Positions 24,059-29,765 of a stretch of DNA of 32,244 nucleotides are shown piece after piece. The stretch is from a virus: positions 1 through 32,244 of the IMG/VR virus record IMGVR_UViG_3300043568_000667, one strand, 5' to 3'. Each line of letters opens with the position of its first letter. The first letter of the stretch is position 1. The translations under genes were made by a program, and so were the position numbers. Under the pieces are notes generated by a model. That model saw only the letters and a list, made by a program, of their open reading frames with translations. It did no database searches and had not been told where the DNA came from.

Positions 24059-24707
24059 TTTGTTGATTATTAAAGTTTTTATCATTTTTTTGCCACGTGC
24101 TTAATCTTCTTTCTAAACTCCATGTAGTTTGCATTTCCTTTCTAAATTTTGTATTTGATTGATTTGGCTCAGTCCAATATTCGTAAAATTCTTTTATAAA
24201 ATCTCTTGTGTATTGTTCAACAAAAGGTTTTAGTGTTTCAGCAAATTTTAATTTGCGTTCCTCTATATTGTTCTTTGTTATATTGTTACTTGTTATATTG
24301 TTTAATTGTTTATCTATACTAACAGTGCTTTGACTATGCTTTGTACTATGCTTTTGCAATGCTTTGTCTAGTGCTTTTGTAGTTGCTTTTGTAGTTGCTT
24401 TTGTAGGTGCTTTGGTATTTTTTACAATAGCAACTATATTTGAAGAGTATTGATTTTTGCTAATTTCAATCATTTCAATAAATCCAAAATCTACTAATTC
24501 ACTAAGTCCAGATGAATACGTTCTCCAGTTTTTAACTCCTATTGCTTCCATTACCATTTGAGAAGGTAAACCAAATTTATTTTTCCAACCTAAACGATTG
24601 CAGTGTTCAATTGCAAAGTAATAAATACCGTAATGAATTGGTTTTATTTTATCAGGATTTTCGAAAGCCCAATCAACAAAATTTCTTGATAATTCATAAC
24701 TATTCAT
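23937..24707 (-). CDS. Replication initiator-like winged-helix protein
   Basis: From the ATG at 24707 it has 256 residues. Residues 1-95 (MNSYELSRNFVDWAFENPDK on to LVDFGFIEMIEISKNQYSSN) form a winged-helix domain like those of phage replisome organisers and DnaD-type proteins. Residues 95-135 are a Thr/Lys/Ala-rich linker. Residues 140-200 are helical (ETLKPFVEQYTRDFIKEFYE). The tail is Asn/Gln-rich. The linker coding region carries an iteron-like array (24324-24414), an arrangement like the lambda O gene. A structured leader with a terminator-like hairpin lies directly upstream. An ATG at 24758 would fall on the far side of that hairpin and is rejected. Confidence 0.7.
   Translation of the reverse strand: MNSYELSRNFVDWAFENPDKIKPIHYGIYYFAIEHCNRLGWKNKFGLPSQMVMEAIGVKNWRTYSSGLSELVDFGFIEMIEISKNQYSSNIVAIVKNTKAPTKATTKATTKALDKALQKHSTKHSQSTVSIDKQLNNITSNNITKNNIEERKLKFAETLKPFVEQYTRDFIKEFYEYWTEPNQSNTKFRKEMQTTWSLERRLSTWQKNDKNFNNQQNGQSNNNFSKPTITDRTEAARQRLNREREELFNSKRNNNQ
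24324..24414. repeat. Iteron-like array inside replication gene
   Basis: The core tgcttt occurs at 24326, 24337, 24349, 24360, 24372, 24384, 24396 and 24408, eight copies with 11-12 bp spacing. Translated on the minus strand the core AAAGCA appears in all three reading frames (K-A, K-H, S-T), so the repetition is conserved at DNA level rather than as protein. This fits an origin with initiator-binding iterons, as in phages with the origin inside the initiator gene. Confidence 0.6.
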
Positions 24708-24727
24708 TTTTAATTTTTTTAGTAAAT

Positions 24728-24815
24728 AAAAAACCCCAATAAATCCAGTAGGTCTCACGTACTTTCATTATCGAGGTTCAATAATTTTTTTGTTACCTAT
24801 TTTTGAGACCGTAAC
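24728..24815 (-). ncRNA. Structured attenuator-like leader with kissing hairpins
   Basis: Minus-strand RNA of about 88 bases upstream of the replication gene. Hairpin 1: GTTAC/GTAAC stem (plus-strand 24792-24796, 24811-24815) with a 14-base loop holding GGTCTCA. Hairpin 2: 11-bp stem (plus-strand 24732-24742 with 24768-24778, two G-U pairs) followed by T6, with an inner AGTA/TACT stem and an apical loop holding TGAGACC. The two loops are exactly complementary over 7 bases (plus-strand 24751-24757 and 24804-24810). Hairpin 2 is a terminator 21 bases before the ATG. This suggests a regulated attenuator; the ligand or signal is unknown. Confidence 0.6.
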
Positions 24816-24822
24816 AGTTTTG

Positions 24823-24830
24823 CAAATATA
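24823..24830 (-). promoter_or_regulatory. Promoter -7 box before structured leader
   Basis: The minus-strand box TATATTTG (plus-strand caaatata) fits TAnnTTTG. A start about 7 bases downstream (near 24816) would place hairpin 1 at the 5-prime end of the transcript. No -33 TTG is seen. The gap between this box and the end of the upstream endonuclease gene (24846) is only 16 bases. Confidence 0.55.
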
Positions 24831-24845
24831 AAAAATAAATTAACA

Positions 24846-25304
24846 TTAAAGACATTTAACAGCTTTTAAATATTCTAAATGCGCTTTAAATTCACAATTA
24901 AAAGAACCTAGAAACTTTTGTTTGCCGTTAATATAAATTCTTGACCTCCATTTTTTACCAGCAACGCAAACTCCTTTAAATTTACTTAGATATCTTTCTT
25001 GTAAACGATGCGAATTGCTTCTTTGAGTAATTAGCTGTAAGTTACTAAAATCGTTATTTTGGCGGTTGTTATCTATATGATCAACTACAATGTTCATTTT
25101 GTTTGGTTTGTGTCCTAAAAACGCCATTGCTACCAAAACATGACCTCCATAAGTTCTGCCGTTAACTTGAAATTGCTTGTAACCTTTTACACTAATAGAA
25201 CCTTTCAAAATTACTTCTTTGCCCTTTCGATAGCTTTTAACTTTTCCGTAATTTGATATTAAATAATCTTCAAAGCCTTCAATTGTTTTCCATTGTTCTT
25301 GCAT
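24846..25304 (-). CDS. Homing endonuclease (NUMOD4-HNH-AP2)
   Basis: A 152-residue protein with three parts. Residues 5-45 (WKTIEGFEDYLISNYGKVKS) are a NUMOD4-type motif. Residues 50-95 form an HNH nuclease with HVLVAMAFL, V-V-D75-H76 and NNRQNNDFSNLQLIT. Residues 108-150 (KGVCVAGKKWRSRIYINGKQ, then FLGSF) form an AP2-like DNA-binding domain. This layout is typical of free-standing phage homing endonucleases. It lies between the resolvase and the replication genes, 3 bases after the resolvase stop, so it inserted at an operon junction. It spreads by cutting alleles without it. Confidence 0.88.
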   Translation of the reverse strand: MQEQWKTIEGFEDYLISNYGKVKSYRKGKEVILKGSISVKGYKQFQVNGRTYGGHVLVAMAFLGHKPNKMNIVVDHIDNNRQNNDFSNLQLITQRSNSHRLQERYLSKFKGVCVAGKKWRSRIYINGKQKFLGSFNCEFKAHLEYLKAVKCL

Positions 25305-25306
25305 CT

Positions 25307-25630
25307 TTATTCGATTTTAATTTTAATAAATTCCTCTGATTTTTTTACGATTGTTTTTTTTACATTCAGCTCAGTAATATCGCGATCATTAAAGCCGTAT
25401 TTCTTTTGTAAAATATCTAAAATTAACTTTACTGGGTTGTCAATATCTGCTAACTTAGAACTAAACCCAAACTCAATAAATACCGTGTGAACGTTTTTAA
25501 TTTCTCTTTTAGGTAACATTAACAACAACGCTTTTTCGTAGCTTAAATACTTCTTTGTTTTGAAGCGTGAACCTTGCCACGCTTCGTTAACAGATAATGG
25601 CTTGATGTTTAATTTTACTTCAAAAATCAT
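25307..25630 (-). CDS. rusA: RusA-like Holliday junction resolvase
   Basis: A 107-residue protein with the RusA pattern: SVNEAWQ early (13-19), then the catalytic acidic cluster D62-x-D64-N65-x-x-K68-x-x-x-D72 (LADIDNPVKLILDIL) and a further D82 in FNDRDITEL. RusA dimers resolve Holliday junctions and replication intermediates and are common in recombination modules of phages. The gene overlaps the exonuclease gene by ATGA (25627-25630) and ends right before the endonuclease. Length matches the family (about 110-120). Confidence 0.85.
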   Translation of the reverse strand: MIFEVKLNIKPLSVNEAWQGSRFKTKKYLSYEKALLLMLPKREIKNVHTVFIEFGFSSKLADIDNPVKLILDILQKKYGFNDRDITELNVKKTIVKKSEEFIKIKIE

Positions 25631-26457
25631 TTATTTTTAAAGTATTCAATTACATCGATATTTCTTAAACTAAACCTTTCAGTTAATTCATTGTAGTACT
25701 CATTTGCAAGTTCAACCGCTTTTTTGATAATCTTAATGTTATCTTCAGTTGTGTCAACTCGAAATAAATTTACGCGGTCTTCAATAGGTAAACGTTCAAA
25801 ATTAAACATTTGCTCAACTTCATTTCTGAAATCTTCGTCTGGTTGACCTTCATTTCCTGAATCTTTCCAGTAATTCCAAACCTCTTTTTCAATAATGTTT
25901 AGCGGTGGATTCATTAAAATACGAGCTACAAATCCAACTTCTTTATTGTCAAGGAAATTATAACCGTGAATTTGCCATTCGTAAAGTGATTTTTCTTCGC
26001 TGTCCTTAAAGAAATTCAATCCGCTAGGGTAATATACATTTTTAGTGTCAATCGTGCATTTAGGACGGTTTAAACGAACGTCTGGTGTTCCTTTAATCCA
26101 TTCATTTGATAAATATGCTTCGTTCTTTACAGTAATAAAACCTAAATACTTTGATAGTGCCTTTATGCTAGCGTCTTCAATTACTTTTCCTTTTTCAACG
26201 AATTTATTGTGAAAAGATTTATGAAAGTCGTAATAATCCGAATACCAGCATTCTTCGACGTAAGTTTTTGCACCTGTAGAAAGTTTCATTTCAGGAACTT
26301 TATCGCGTTTGTCAATTAATTCTTGAATCTTTTTTGACTTAGATCCTTTATCGACTAATTCAGCTAATTCTTTCGCTTGAATTTCAGTTAATCCAAGTGG
26401 GCACAAAGACATGCCCACTGTTAATTTTCCTAAACTTGAACATCTAAACTGTCGCAT
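25627..26457 (-). CDS. PD-(D/E)XK exonuclease partner of RecT (YqaJ-like)
   Basis: A 276-residue protein. Nuclease residues visible are E94 (GKVIED), D126 (KGTPDV), D137-x-K139 (TIDTKN) and Q162 (EWQIHGY), the order of YqaJ/lambda-exonuclease-like PD-(D/E)XK enzymes. It is directly downstream of and overlaps recT by 14 bases. Together they form a two-component recombination system: 5-prime resection, then annealing. N-terminal 50 residues are less typical (MRQFRCSSLGKLTVG). A final tail (FSLRNIDVIEYFKNK) is helical. Confidence 0.8.
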   Translation of the reverse strand: MRQFRCSSLGKLTVGMSLCPLGLTEIQAKELAELVDKGSKSKKIQELIDKRDKVPEMKLSTGAKTYVEECWYSDYYDFHKSFHNKFVEKGKVIEDASIKALSKYLGFITVKNEAYLSNEWIKGTPDVRLNRPKCTIDTKNVYYPSGLNFFKDSEEKSLYEWQIHGYNFLDNKEVGFVARILMNPPLNIIEKEVWNYWKDSGNEGQPDEDFRNEVEQMFNFERLPIEDRVNLFRVDTTEDNIKIIKKAVELANEYYNELTERFSLRNIDVIEYFKNK

Positions 26458-27340
26458 CTTGAATAGTTTTGATTTGTTCCTCAGTTAATTCATATTTCGA
26501 TTGTAGACCGTCTAACGTAATGTTGTCTGCTATTATTTCTGATATTACATCCAATAAATCTGCATCGCTTAAAAGCTCTTTTTCTTGAATTTTTACAGCG
26601 TTATCGTTTCCAGCATCTACGTAATCGACGTCCAAAGTTTCTGCGTCATTAATTACAGCTGAATCTACTATTGTCGCTTGTTGCATTTCAATCGATAAAA
26701 TTCCCCACTTAGAAAGCGTATTTTTTAAAACCGTCTTTTTTGCCATTGCATTAAAATTTTCTTTCCAAACTCCAGATGCTGAGCTAAAAGTTTTTGAGAA
26801 TTTTGCACCGTGTGCGTTCACTTCTTCAATGGACCAGTACGAAGTTTTCTCGAATCCGTTGATTAATTTAAAATAAGCAACATAACCAACGATTGAACCT
26901 TTTCCAACTAGTTTAAAATCTGCATCTAATTCCTCAGTTAAACGGTCGTAAGTTTTAAACTGATTTTCATAGACTTCAATTACGTTAATTGCTTTGTATT
27001 GTCCAGTACGTTGCGCTAATTGCACGTAGCCCTTCCAACCCATTTGAAACTGAGCGACAGACTTTGAAATCCAATTACCTTGCGCGTCCTTTTTATTTTC
27101 CTTATAAGGAACAATCCACGCAAAGCCTAAATTATTGTTGATTGGAAGGTCTAAAGTTGCAGCCATTGCCGCACTGTTATAAACGCTTTCAGGGGTTGCA
27201 ACCGAAAGTAAATTATTTGAATTTACTACCTGCATAACCGAAGTAATAAACCCGGTTGATTTTTTTCCAAGTAATTCTTGAAACTTTTTTTGTACTCCGT
27301 CCTTTGCGAAGTAACCTTTAATTGAAACTTGATTTTCCAT
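26444..27340 (-). CDS. recT: RecT-family single-strand annealing protein
   Basis: A 298-residue protein with the RecT core: ATLDLPINNNLGFAWIVPYK (about 60-80), QFQMGWKGYVQLAQRTGQYK (96-115) and WKENFNAMAKKTVLKNTLSK (about 195-214). These are typical of RecT/Redbeta. The C-terminal 60 residues are acidic and helical. It anneals complementary single strands after exonuclease processing. It starts 27 bases after the promoter box at 27367-27374 and is the first gene of the recombination block. Confidence 0.92.
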   Translation of the reverse strand: MENQVSIKGYFAKDGVQKKFQELLGKKSTGFITSVMQVVNSNNLLSVATPESVYNSAAMAATLDLPINNNLGFAWIVPYKENKKDAQGNWISKSVAQFQMGWKGYVQLAQRTGQYKAINVIEVYENQFKTYDRLTEELDADFKLVGKGSIVGYVAYFKLINGFEKTSYWSIEEVNAHGAKFSKTFSSASGVWKENFNAMAKKTVLKNTLSKWGILSIEMQQATIVDSAVINDAETLDVDYVDAGNDNAVKIQEKELLSDADLLDVISEIIADNITLDGLQSKYELTEEQIKTIQDATV

Positions 27341-27366
27341 TTTATATTGATTTAAATTAATACGTG

Positions 27367-27398
27367 CAAATATACAATTAAATAGTAAATAATTACAA
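27367..27398 (-). promoter_or_regulatory. Promoter: TTG-N21-TATATTTG before recT
   Basis: On the minus strand the -7 box TATATTTG (plus-strand 27367-27374) has a TTG at plus-strand 27396-27398, a spacing of 21 bp. It lies in the 71-base gap before recT and should drive recT, exonuclease, resolvase and perhaps the endonuclease. Confidence 0.7.
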
Positions 27399-27411
27399 CT
27401 TTATTGTAGAT

Positions 27412-27663
27412 TTATTTTAACTGTTTACGCTTCCAAACGATTGAATTTGTGGTTATTTCTAAACTTAAATTATTATCAATCAGTAAAATAAAATTATTTA
27501 ATTCATCTAATTCAACGTTTTTATTTCTAAATAGCTTTTGATAATTTTTTAAATAATCCATTCTTTTAGATTCACAAAACGCCTTTAAATTTGTTCCCTT
27601 ATCTGCCAAAATTGATTTGATCATTTGCTTAGATCTTTCTTGTCGTTTTCCTTCAATTTTCAT
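27412..27663 (-). CDS. Small HTH-like protein
   Basis: An 83-residue basic helical protein starting MKIEGKRQERSKQMIKSILA. The core NLKAFCESKRMDYLKNYQKL on to VELDELNNFILLIDNN has the length and helix spacing of a Cro/C1-type helix-turn-helix, though no confident match can be claimed. It overlaps the previous gene by ATGA (27660-27663). Adjacent to the recT promoter, so a role in controlling early expression is possible. Confidence 0.6.
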   Translation of the reverse strand: MKIEGKRQERSKQMIKSILADKGTNLKAFCESKRMDYLKNYQKLFRNKNVELDELNNFILLIDNNLSLEITTNSIVWKRKQLK

Positions 27664-27848
27664 TTTTCAATTATTTGCCAATCGTTAAAATCTATTGTTT
27701 CAGAATTTTTGTAAAAGCAATTTCGAATGTGTCCATTATTGTCTTTTGTAAAAAATCTCGAATTATTAAAATCTTCAGCTAAAACTTCATACTCTTTTCC
27801 CTTTGTGAAATCAAGTGTTGTTACTGGAGAAATTACATATTTTTTCAT
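27660..27848 (-). CDS. Hypothetical 62-residue beta-rich protein
   Basis: The protein begins MKKYVISPVTTLDFTKGKEY and includes EVLAEDFNNSRFFTKDNNG. The pattern of short strands and the KGKEYEVLAED turn suggests an SH3-like small domain common in phage accessory genes. It is linked to the next gene by ATGA. No more specific function can be given. Confidence 0.65.
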   Translation of the reverse strand: MKKYVISPVTTLDFTKGKEYEVLAEDFNNSRFFTKDNNGHIRNCFYKNSETIDFNDWQIIEK

Positions 27849-27866
27849 ATTGTTTTTTTTAGATTG

Positions 27867-27962
27867 CTACTTATTGTTTTTTGCTCTTAAATAATCCAGA
27901 TAAAGTTGGATGTTAAAATGACCGCGTTTAAGCCAGTAAGATTCGATGTCTGCTAGATTCAT
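27867..27962 (-). CDS. Micro-protein of 31 residues
   Basis: The ATG at 27962 opens MNLADIESYWLKRGHFNIQL, ending YLDYLRAKNNK before a TAG at 27867-27869. It is a single amphipathic helix-like peptide. It lies between the terminator at 27982-28013 and the 62-residue gene. The amino-acid pattern looks like a real small phage protein, but at this length the evidence is modest. Confidence 0.5.
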   Translation of the reverse strand: MNLADIESYWLKRGHFNIQLYLDYLRAKNNK

Positions 27963-27981
27963 ATATTTGTTTTATTTGGTT

Positions 27982-28013
27982 AAAAAAACCACCGCTTAAT
28001 TTTTAAACGGTGG
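27982..28013 (-). terminator. Strong terminator after coiled-coil gene
   Basis: On the minus strand CCACCG pairs with CGGTGG (plus-strand 27989-27994 with 28008-28013), helped by two further A-T pairs after a mismatch, followed by seven T. It ends the transcript of the coiled-coil gene 14 bases after its stop. Confidence 0.88.
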
Positions 28014-28026
28014 TAATTGATTTATT

Positions 28027-29058
28027 TTAAAATTTAATTATTTGTGATTCGCTCCATTTTTTAAACGCTTCAAACTTTTCTTTGATTTCAGTAACAACTT
28101 CATTTTCTAAATTTGTTGTAGATAATTCAAAACTACTAATCCAAACTTTCATTTGATTTTTAATAGGCGCTTTTGCTAATTTTTCAGCTTCTAATTTTGC
28201 TATTCTTTCGGCTTCAATTCTTTCTTGTTCAGCTTTTAGTTCAGCATCTTTTTTAGCTTTTAATTCTGCTTCAAGTTTAGCTTGTTTTTCACGTTCGATT
28301 CTTAAAATTTCAGCTTGTTCTGCATCTTTTTTAGCCTGAATATCTGCTAATCTTTTTAATTCAGCTTGTCTTTGAAGTTCTAACTTTTCAGCTTCAATGC
28401 GTGCTTTTTCTGCTTCGGCTTTCAAACGTTCGTTTTCGATTCTTTGTTTTTCGATTCTTTCAGCTTCAATGCGTTTTTCTTCAGCAATACGTTTTTCAGT
28501 TTCAATGCGTTCTTGTTTTAATCTTTCAGCTTCTAAACGTTCAGATTCTATTTTTGCTTTTAATTGAAGTTTAGCACCGTTTAAAATGTTATTGTAATCT
28601 GATTCACTTAACACCGCTAAGTTAATGCCAAATGGAACAAATTCGCTAAAAGGTTGAAGCTCTAAAATCCGAGACTCTTTTAAAATTTCTAATCTTTCAC
28701 GCTCTTTATTTATTGCGTGCATTTCAATTTCTTCTAACGCTGATTCCATTCTTTCATTAACAGCTTCTTCACGTCTTTTAATAGCATCTAAATATTGCCC
28801 GGCACGAAGAAAAACATCTTTTGTTGTTTTGTGCCAAACTTGTAAACCTTTTGTACGATTGTCACGAATTTTCAAACGAATTTCACGAGCTACTTTTACT
28901 GTTTCAGGATTTTCAATATCCATTTTTAAAATTTCGTTGTACTGATGTTCAAGTACATTTCTTTCACTTTGAATTTGTGGTAAATTACCAACTAATTCTG
29001 TTGCTTTTGATTCTTCAATCCCGAATTCTTGTGGATTTACTAATACTACATTTTCCAT
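28027..29058 (-). CDS. Long coiled-coil protein (recombination-module associated)
   Basis: A 343-residue protein. Residues 1-110 are helical with GLQVWHKTTKDVFLRAGQYL. A highly charged coiled coil (about 170-295, repeated EAERxxxERIExEK) follows. The final 45 residues form a distinct domain starting APIKNQMKVWISSFELS. Similar proteins lie beside RecT modules of Bacteroidota phages, but their function is not known to me. Repetition in the coiled coil is at protein level. Start by ATG at 29058, end followed by the strong terminator. Confidence 0.7.
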   Translation of the reverse strand: MENVVLVNPQEFGIEESKATELVGNLPQIQSERNVLEHQYNEILKMDIENPETVKVAREIRLKIRDNRTKGLQVWHKTTKDVFLRAGQYLDAIKRREEAVNERMESALEEIEMHAINKERERLEILKESRILELQPFSEFVPFGINLAVLSESDYNNILNGAKLQLKAKIESERLEAERLKQERIETEKRIAEEKRIEAERIEKQRIENERLKAEAEKARIEAEKLELQRQAELKRLADIQAKKDAEQAEILRIEREKQAKLEAELKAKKDAELKAEQERIEAERIAKLEAEKLAKAPIKNQMKVWISSFELSTTNLENEVVTEIKEKFEAFKKWSESQIIKF

Positions 29059-29079
29059 TTATATTTGTTTTTTGGGTTA

Positions 29080-29275
29080 CTAAAAATTAAATTTACTTAT
29101 TATTAATTCTAAACATTTTACGACGATGCTATTTCCTGGTTGTTTGTCATTTGTCGTAAACTATTAAGGGTTTTATTAACTCGATTATTTTTGCTTTGTT
29201 AAACTTTGGAACTGTAACAATTAGTTTCGTTCCGTCGGTTACTTTTTTGCGTCCTGCGTTTCTGATGTTTTTCAT
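29080..29275 (-). pseudogene. Small gene broken by 7-bp tandem duplication
   Basis: The ATG at 29275 opens 42 codons (MKNIRNAGRKKVTDGTKLIV, then PLIVYDK) to a TGA at 29147-29149. The sequence there is a period-7 repeat, tttgtca-tttgtcg on the plus strand (29144-29157). Removing one copy restores an uninterrupted 62-residue frame ending DKQPGNSIVVKCLELIISKF before the TAG at 29080-29082. The restored C-terminus is a good amphipathic helix, so the gene is probably frameshifted. The start overlaps the TGA of the 26-residue gene (ATGA). The basic start and GTKLIVTVP strand suggest a ribbon-helix-helix protein, tentatively. Confidence 0.6.
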
Positions 29276-29352
29276 TTTGTTTTAAGAATTAAAATTTTGA
29301 TAGTTGCTACTATTGAATATAGTATTAATAAATAAACGATTTTCCCTTCCAT
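29272..29352 (-). CDS. Single-pass membrane micro-protein, 26 residues
   Basis: The ATG at 29352 encodes MEGKIVYLLILYSIVATIKI followed by LILKTK and TGA. It is almost entirely one transmembrane helix, with lysines at both ends. It is the first coding frame after promoter P2 (box 29376-29383) and is coupled to the next gene by ATGA, which supports real translation. Phage micro-membrane proteins of this size may act on host membranes, but no function is assigned. Confidence 0.5.
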   Translation of the reverse strand: MEGKIVYLLILYSIVATIKILILKTK

Positions 29353-29373
29353 TGTGTTTAGTTTTAAAGTGTC

Positions 29374-29405
29374 TACAAATATAAGTATATTTTATTAATA
29401 AACAA
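29374..29405 (-). promoter_or_regulatory. Promoter P2: TTG-N19-TATATTTG
   Basis: On the minus strand the -7 box TATATTTG (plus-strand 29376-29383) has TTG at plus-strand 29403-29405, 19 bp upstream, a near-ideal Bacteroidota promoter. The same dyad tacaaatataagta (29374-29387) is found at P1 and P3, and the wider block 29368-29418 is nearly the same as 3365-3415. Confidence 0.8.
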
Positions 29406-29445
29406 TACTTTTATTAAAAATAATTAAAAATAAATTCTTGAGCAT

Positions 29446-29504
29446 AAAAAAACCCTCGAAAGTGTGCCCGACTAGTACTCCAGTCCGTTATAAGCATCGA
29501 GGGT
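29446..29504 (-). terminator. Terminator of small-RNA unit 2
   Basis: A perfect 8-bp stem accctcga (plus-strand 29452-29459 with 29497-29504) followed on the minus strand by seven T. It separates unit 2 from promoter P2. Confidence 0.8.
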
Positions 29505-29557
29505 GTATTGAAAGTAAGACCCGATAACTGTTCTTAAGGGAAGTAAATCGGGTACTG
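29446..29557 (-). ncRNA. Small-RNA-like unit 2 (two hairpins, own promoter and terminator)
   Basis: A minus-strand transcript of about 110 bases. Hairpin 1: ACCCGAT/ATCGGGT (plus-strand 29519-29525, 29547-29553), 21-base loop. Hairpin 2: ACCCTCGA/TCGAGGGT (plus-strand 29452-29459 with 29497-29504), 37-base loop with inner GACT/AGTC stem, followed by T7. Loop 1 TACTTCC can pair with loop 2 GGAGTA with one bulge. No ORF of note lies within it. Its layout repeats that of the leader at 24728-24815, including CCTCGAT at the base of hairpin 2. Confidence 0.55.
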
Positions 29558-29563
29558 TTAATG

Positions 29564-29571
29564 CAAAGATA
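29564..29571 (-). promoter_or_regulatory. Promoter -7 box of small-RNA unit 2
   Basis: The minus-strand box TATCTTTG (plus-strand caaagata) fits TAnnTTTG but has no -33 TTG. It begins right after the T-run of the terminator at 29573-29598. Confidence 0.55.
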
Positions 29572-29572
29572 C

Positions 29573-29598
29573 AAAAAAAGCCACCTTTTCAGATAGCT
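29573..29598 (-). terminator. Terminator with GAAA tetraloop
   Basis: On the minus strand AGCTATCT pairs with AGGTGGCT (8 bp, two G-U; plus-strand 29579-29586 with 29591-29598) around GAAA, followed by seven T. Confidence 0.88.
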
Positions 29599-29661
29599 TA
29601 ATTTTGTTTAATGTTTTAGTTTACCTTTCAGTAATTGAATAAAGATTTCCCAGCCTTAATT
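29573..29661 (-). ncRNA. Small-RNA-like unit 1 (own promoter and tetraloop terminator)
   Basis: From the predicted start near 29661 (after P3) to the terminator the RNA is about 89 bases and holds no credible ORF. It contains a short TTAC/GTAA hairpin and ends in the GAAA-tetraloop terminator. A promoter with ideal spacing plus a strong terminator with nothing coding between them is the signature of a small RNA; a transcript has not been shown. Confidence 0.55.
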
Positions 29662-29665
29662 CTTT

Positions 29666-29697
29666 TACAAATATAAGTAACTTTTTTTAATACGCAA
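29666..29697 (-). promoter_or_regulatory. Promoter P3: TTG-N19-TATATTTG
   Basis: The minus-strand -7 box TATATTTG (plus-strand 29668-29675) and TTG at plus-strand 29695-29697 are 19 bp apart. The third copy of the dyad tacaaatataagta covers 29666-29679. Directly follows the terminator at 29699-29724. Confidence 0.75.
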
Positions 29698-29698
29698 T

Positions 29699-29724
29699 AA
29701 AAAAACCGCCTATTTCTAAGCGGT
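29699..29724 (-). terminator. Terminator after Acb2-like gene
   Basis: On the minus strand ACCGCTT pairs with AGGCGGT (7 bp, one G-U; plus-strand 29705-29711 with 29718-29724) around a 6-base loop, followed by T7. It lies 42 bases past the stop of the 73-residue gene. Confidence 0.85.
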
Positions 29725-29765
29725 CAAAATTCAGGCGTTCAACTCCGAATTTATAGTAATTGAAT

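Noticed and set aside
29148-29177. A 10-codon gene MTNNQEIASS coupled by ATGA
   Set aside because: It is explained as a by-product of the 7-bp duplication; the coding pattern is in a different frame.
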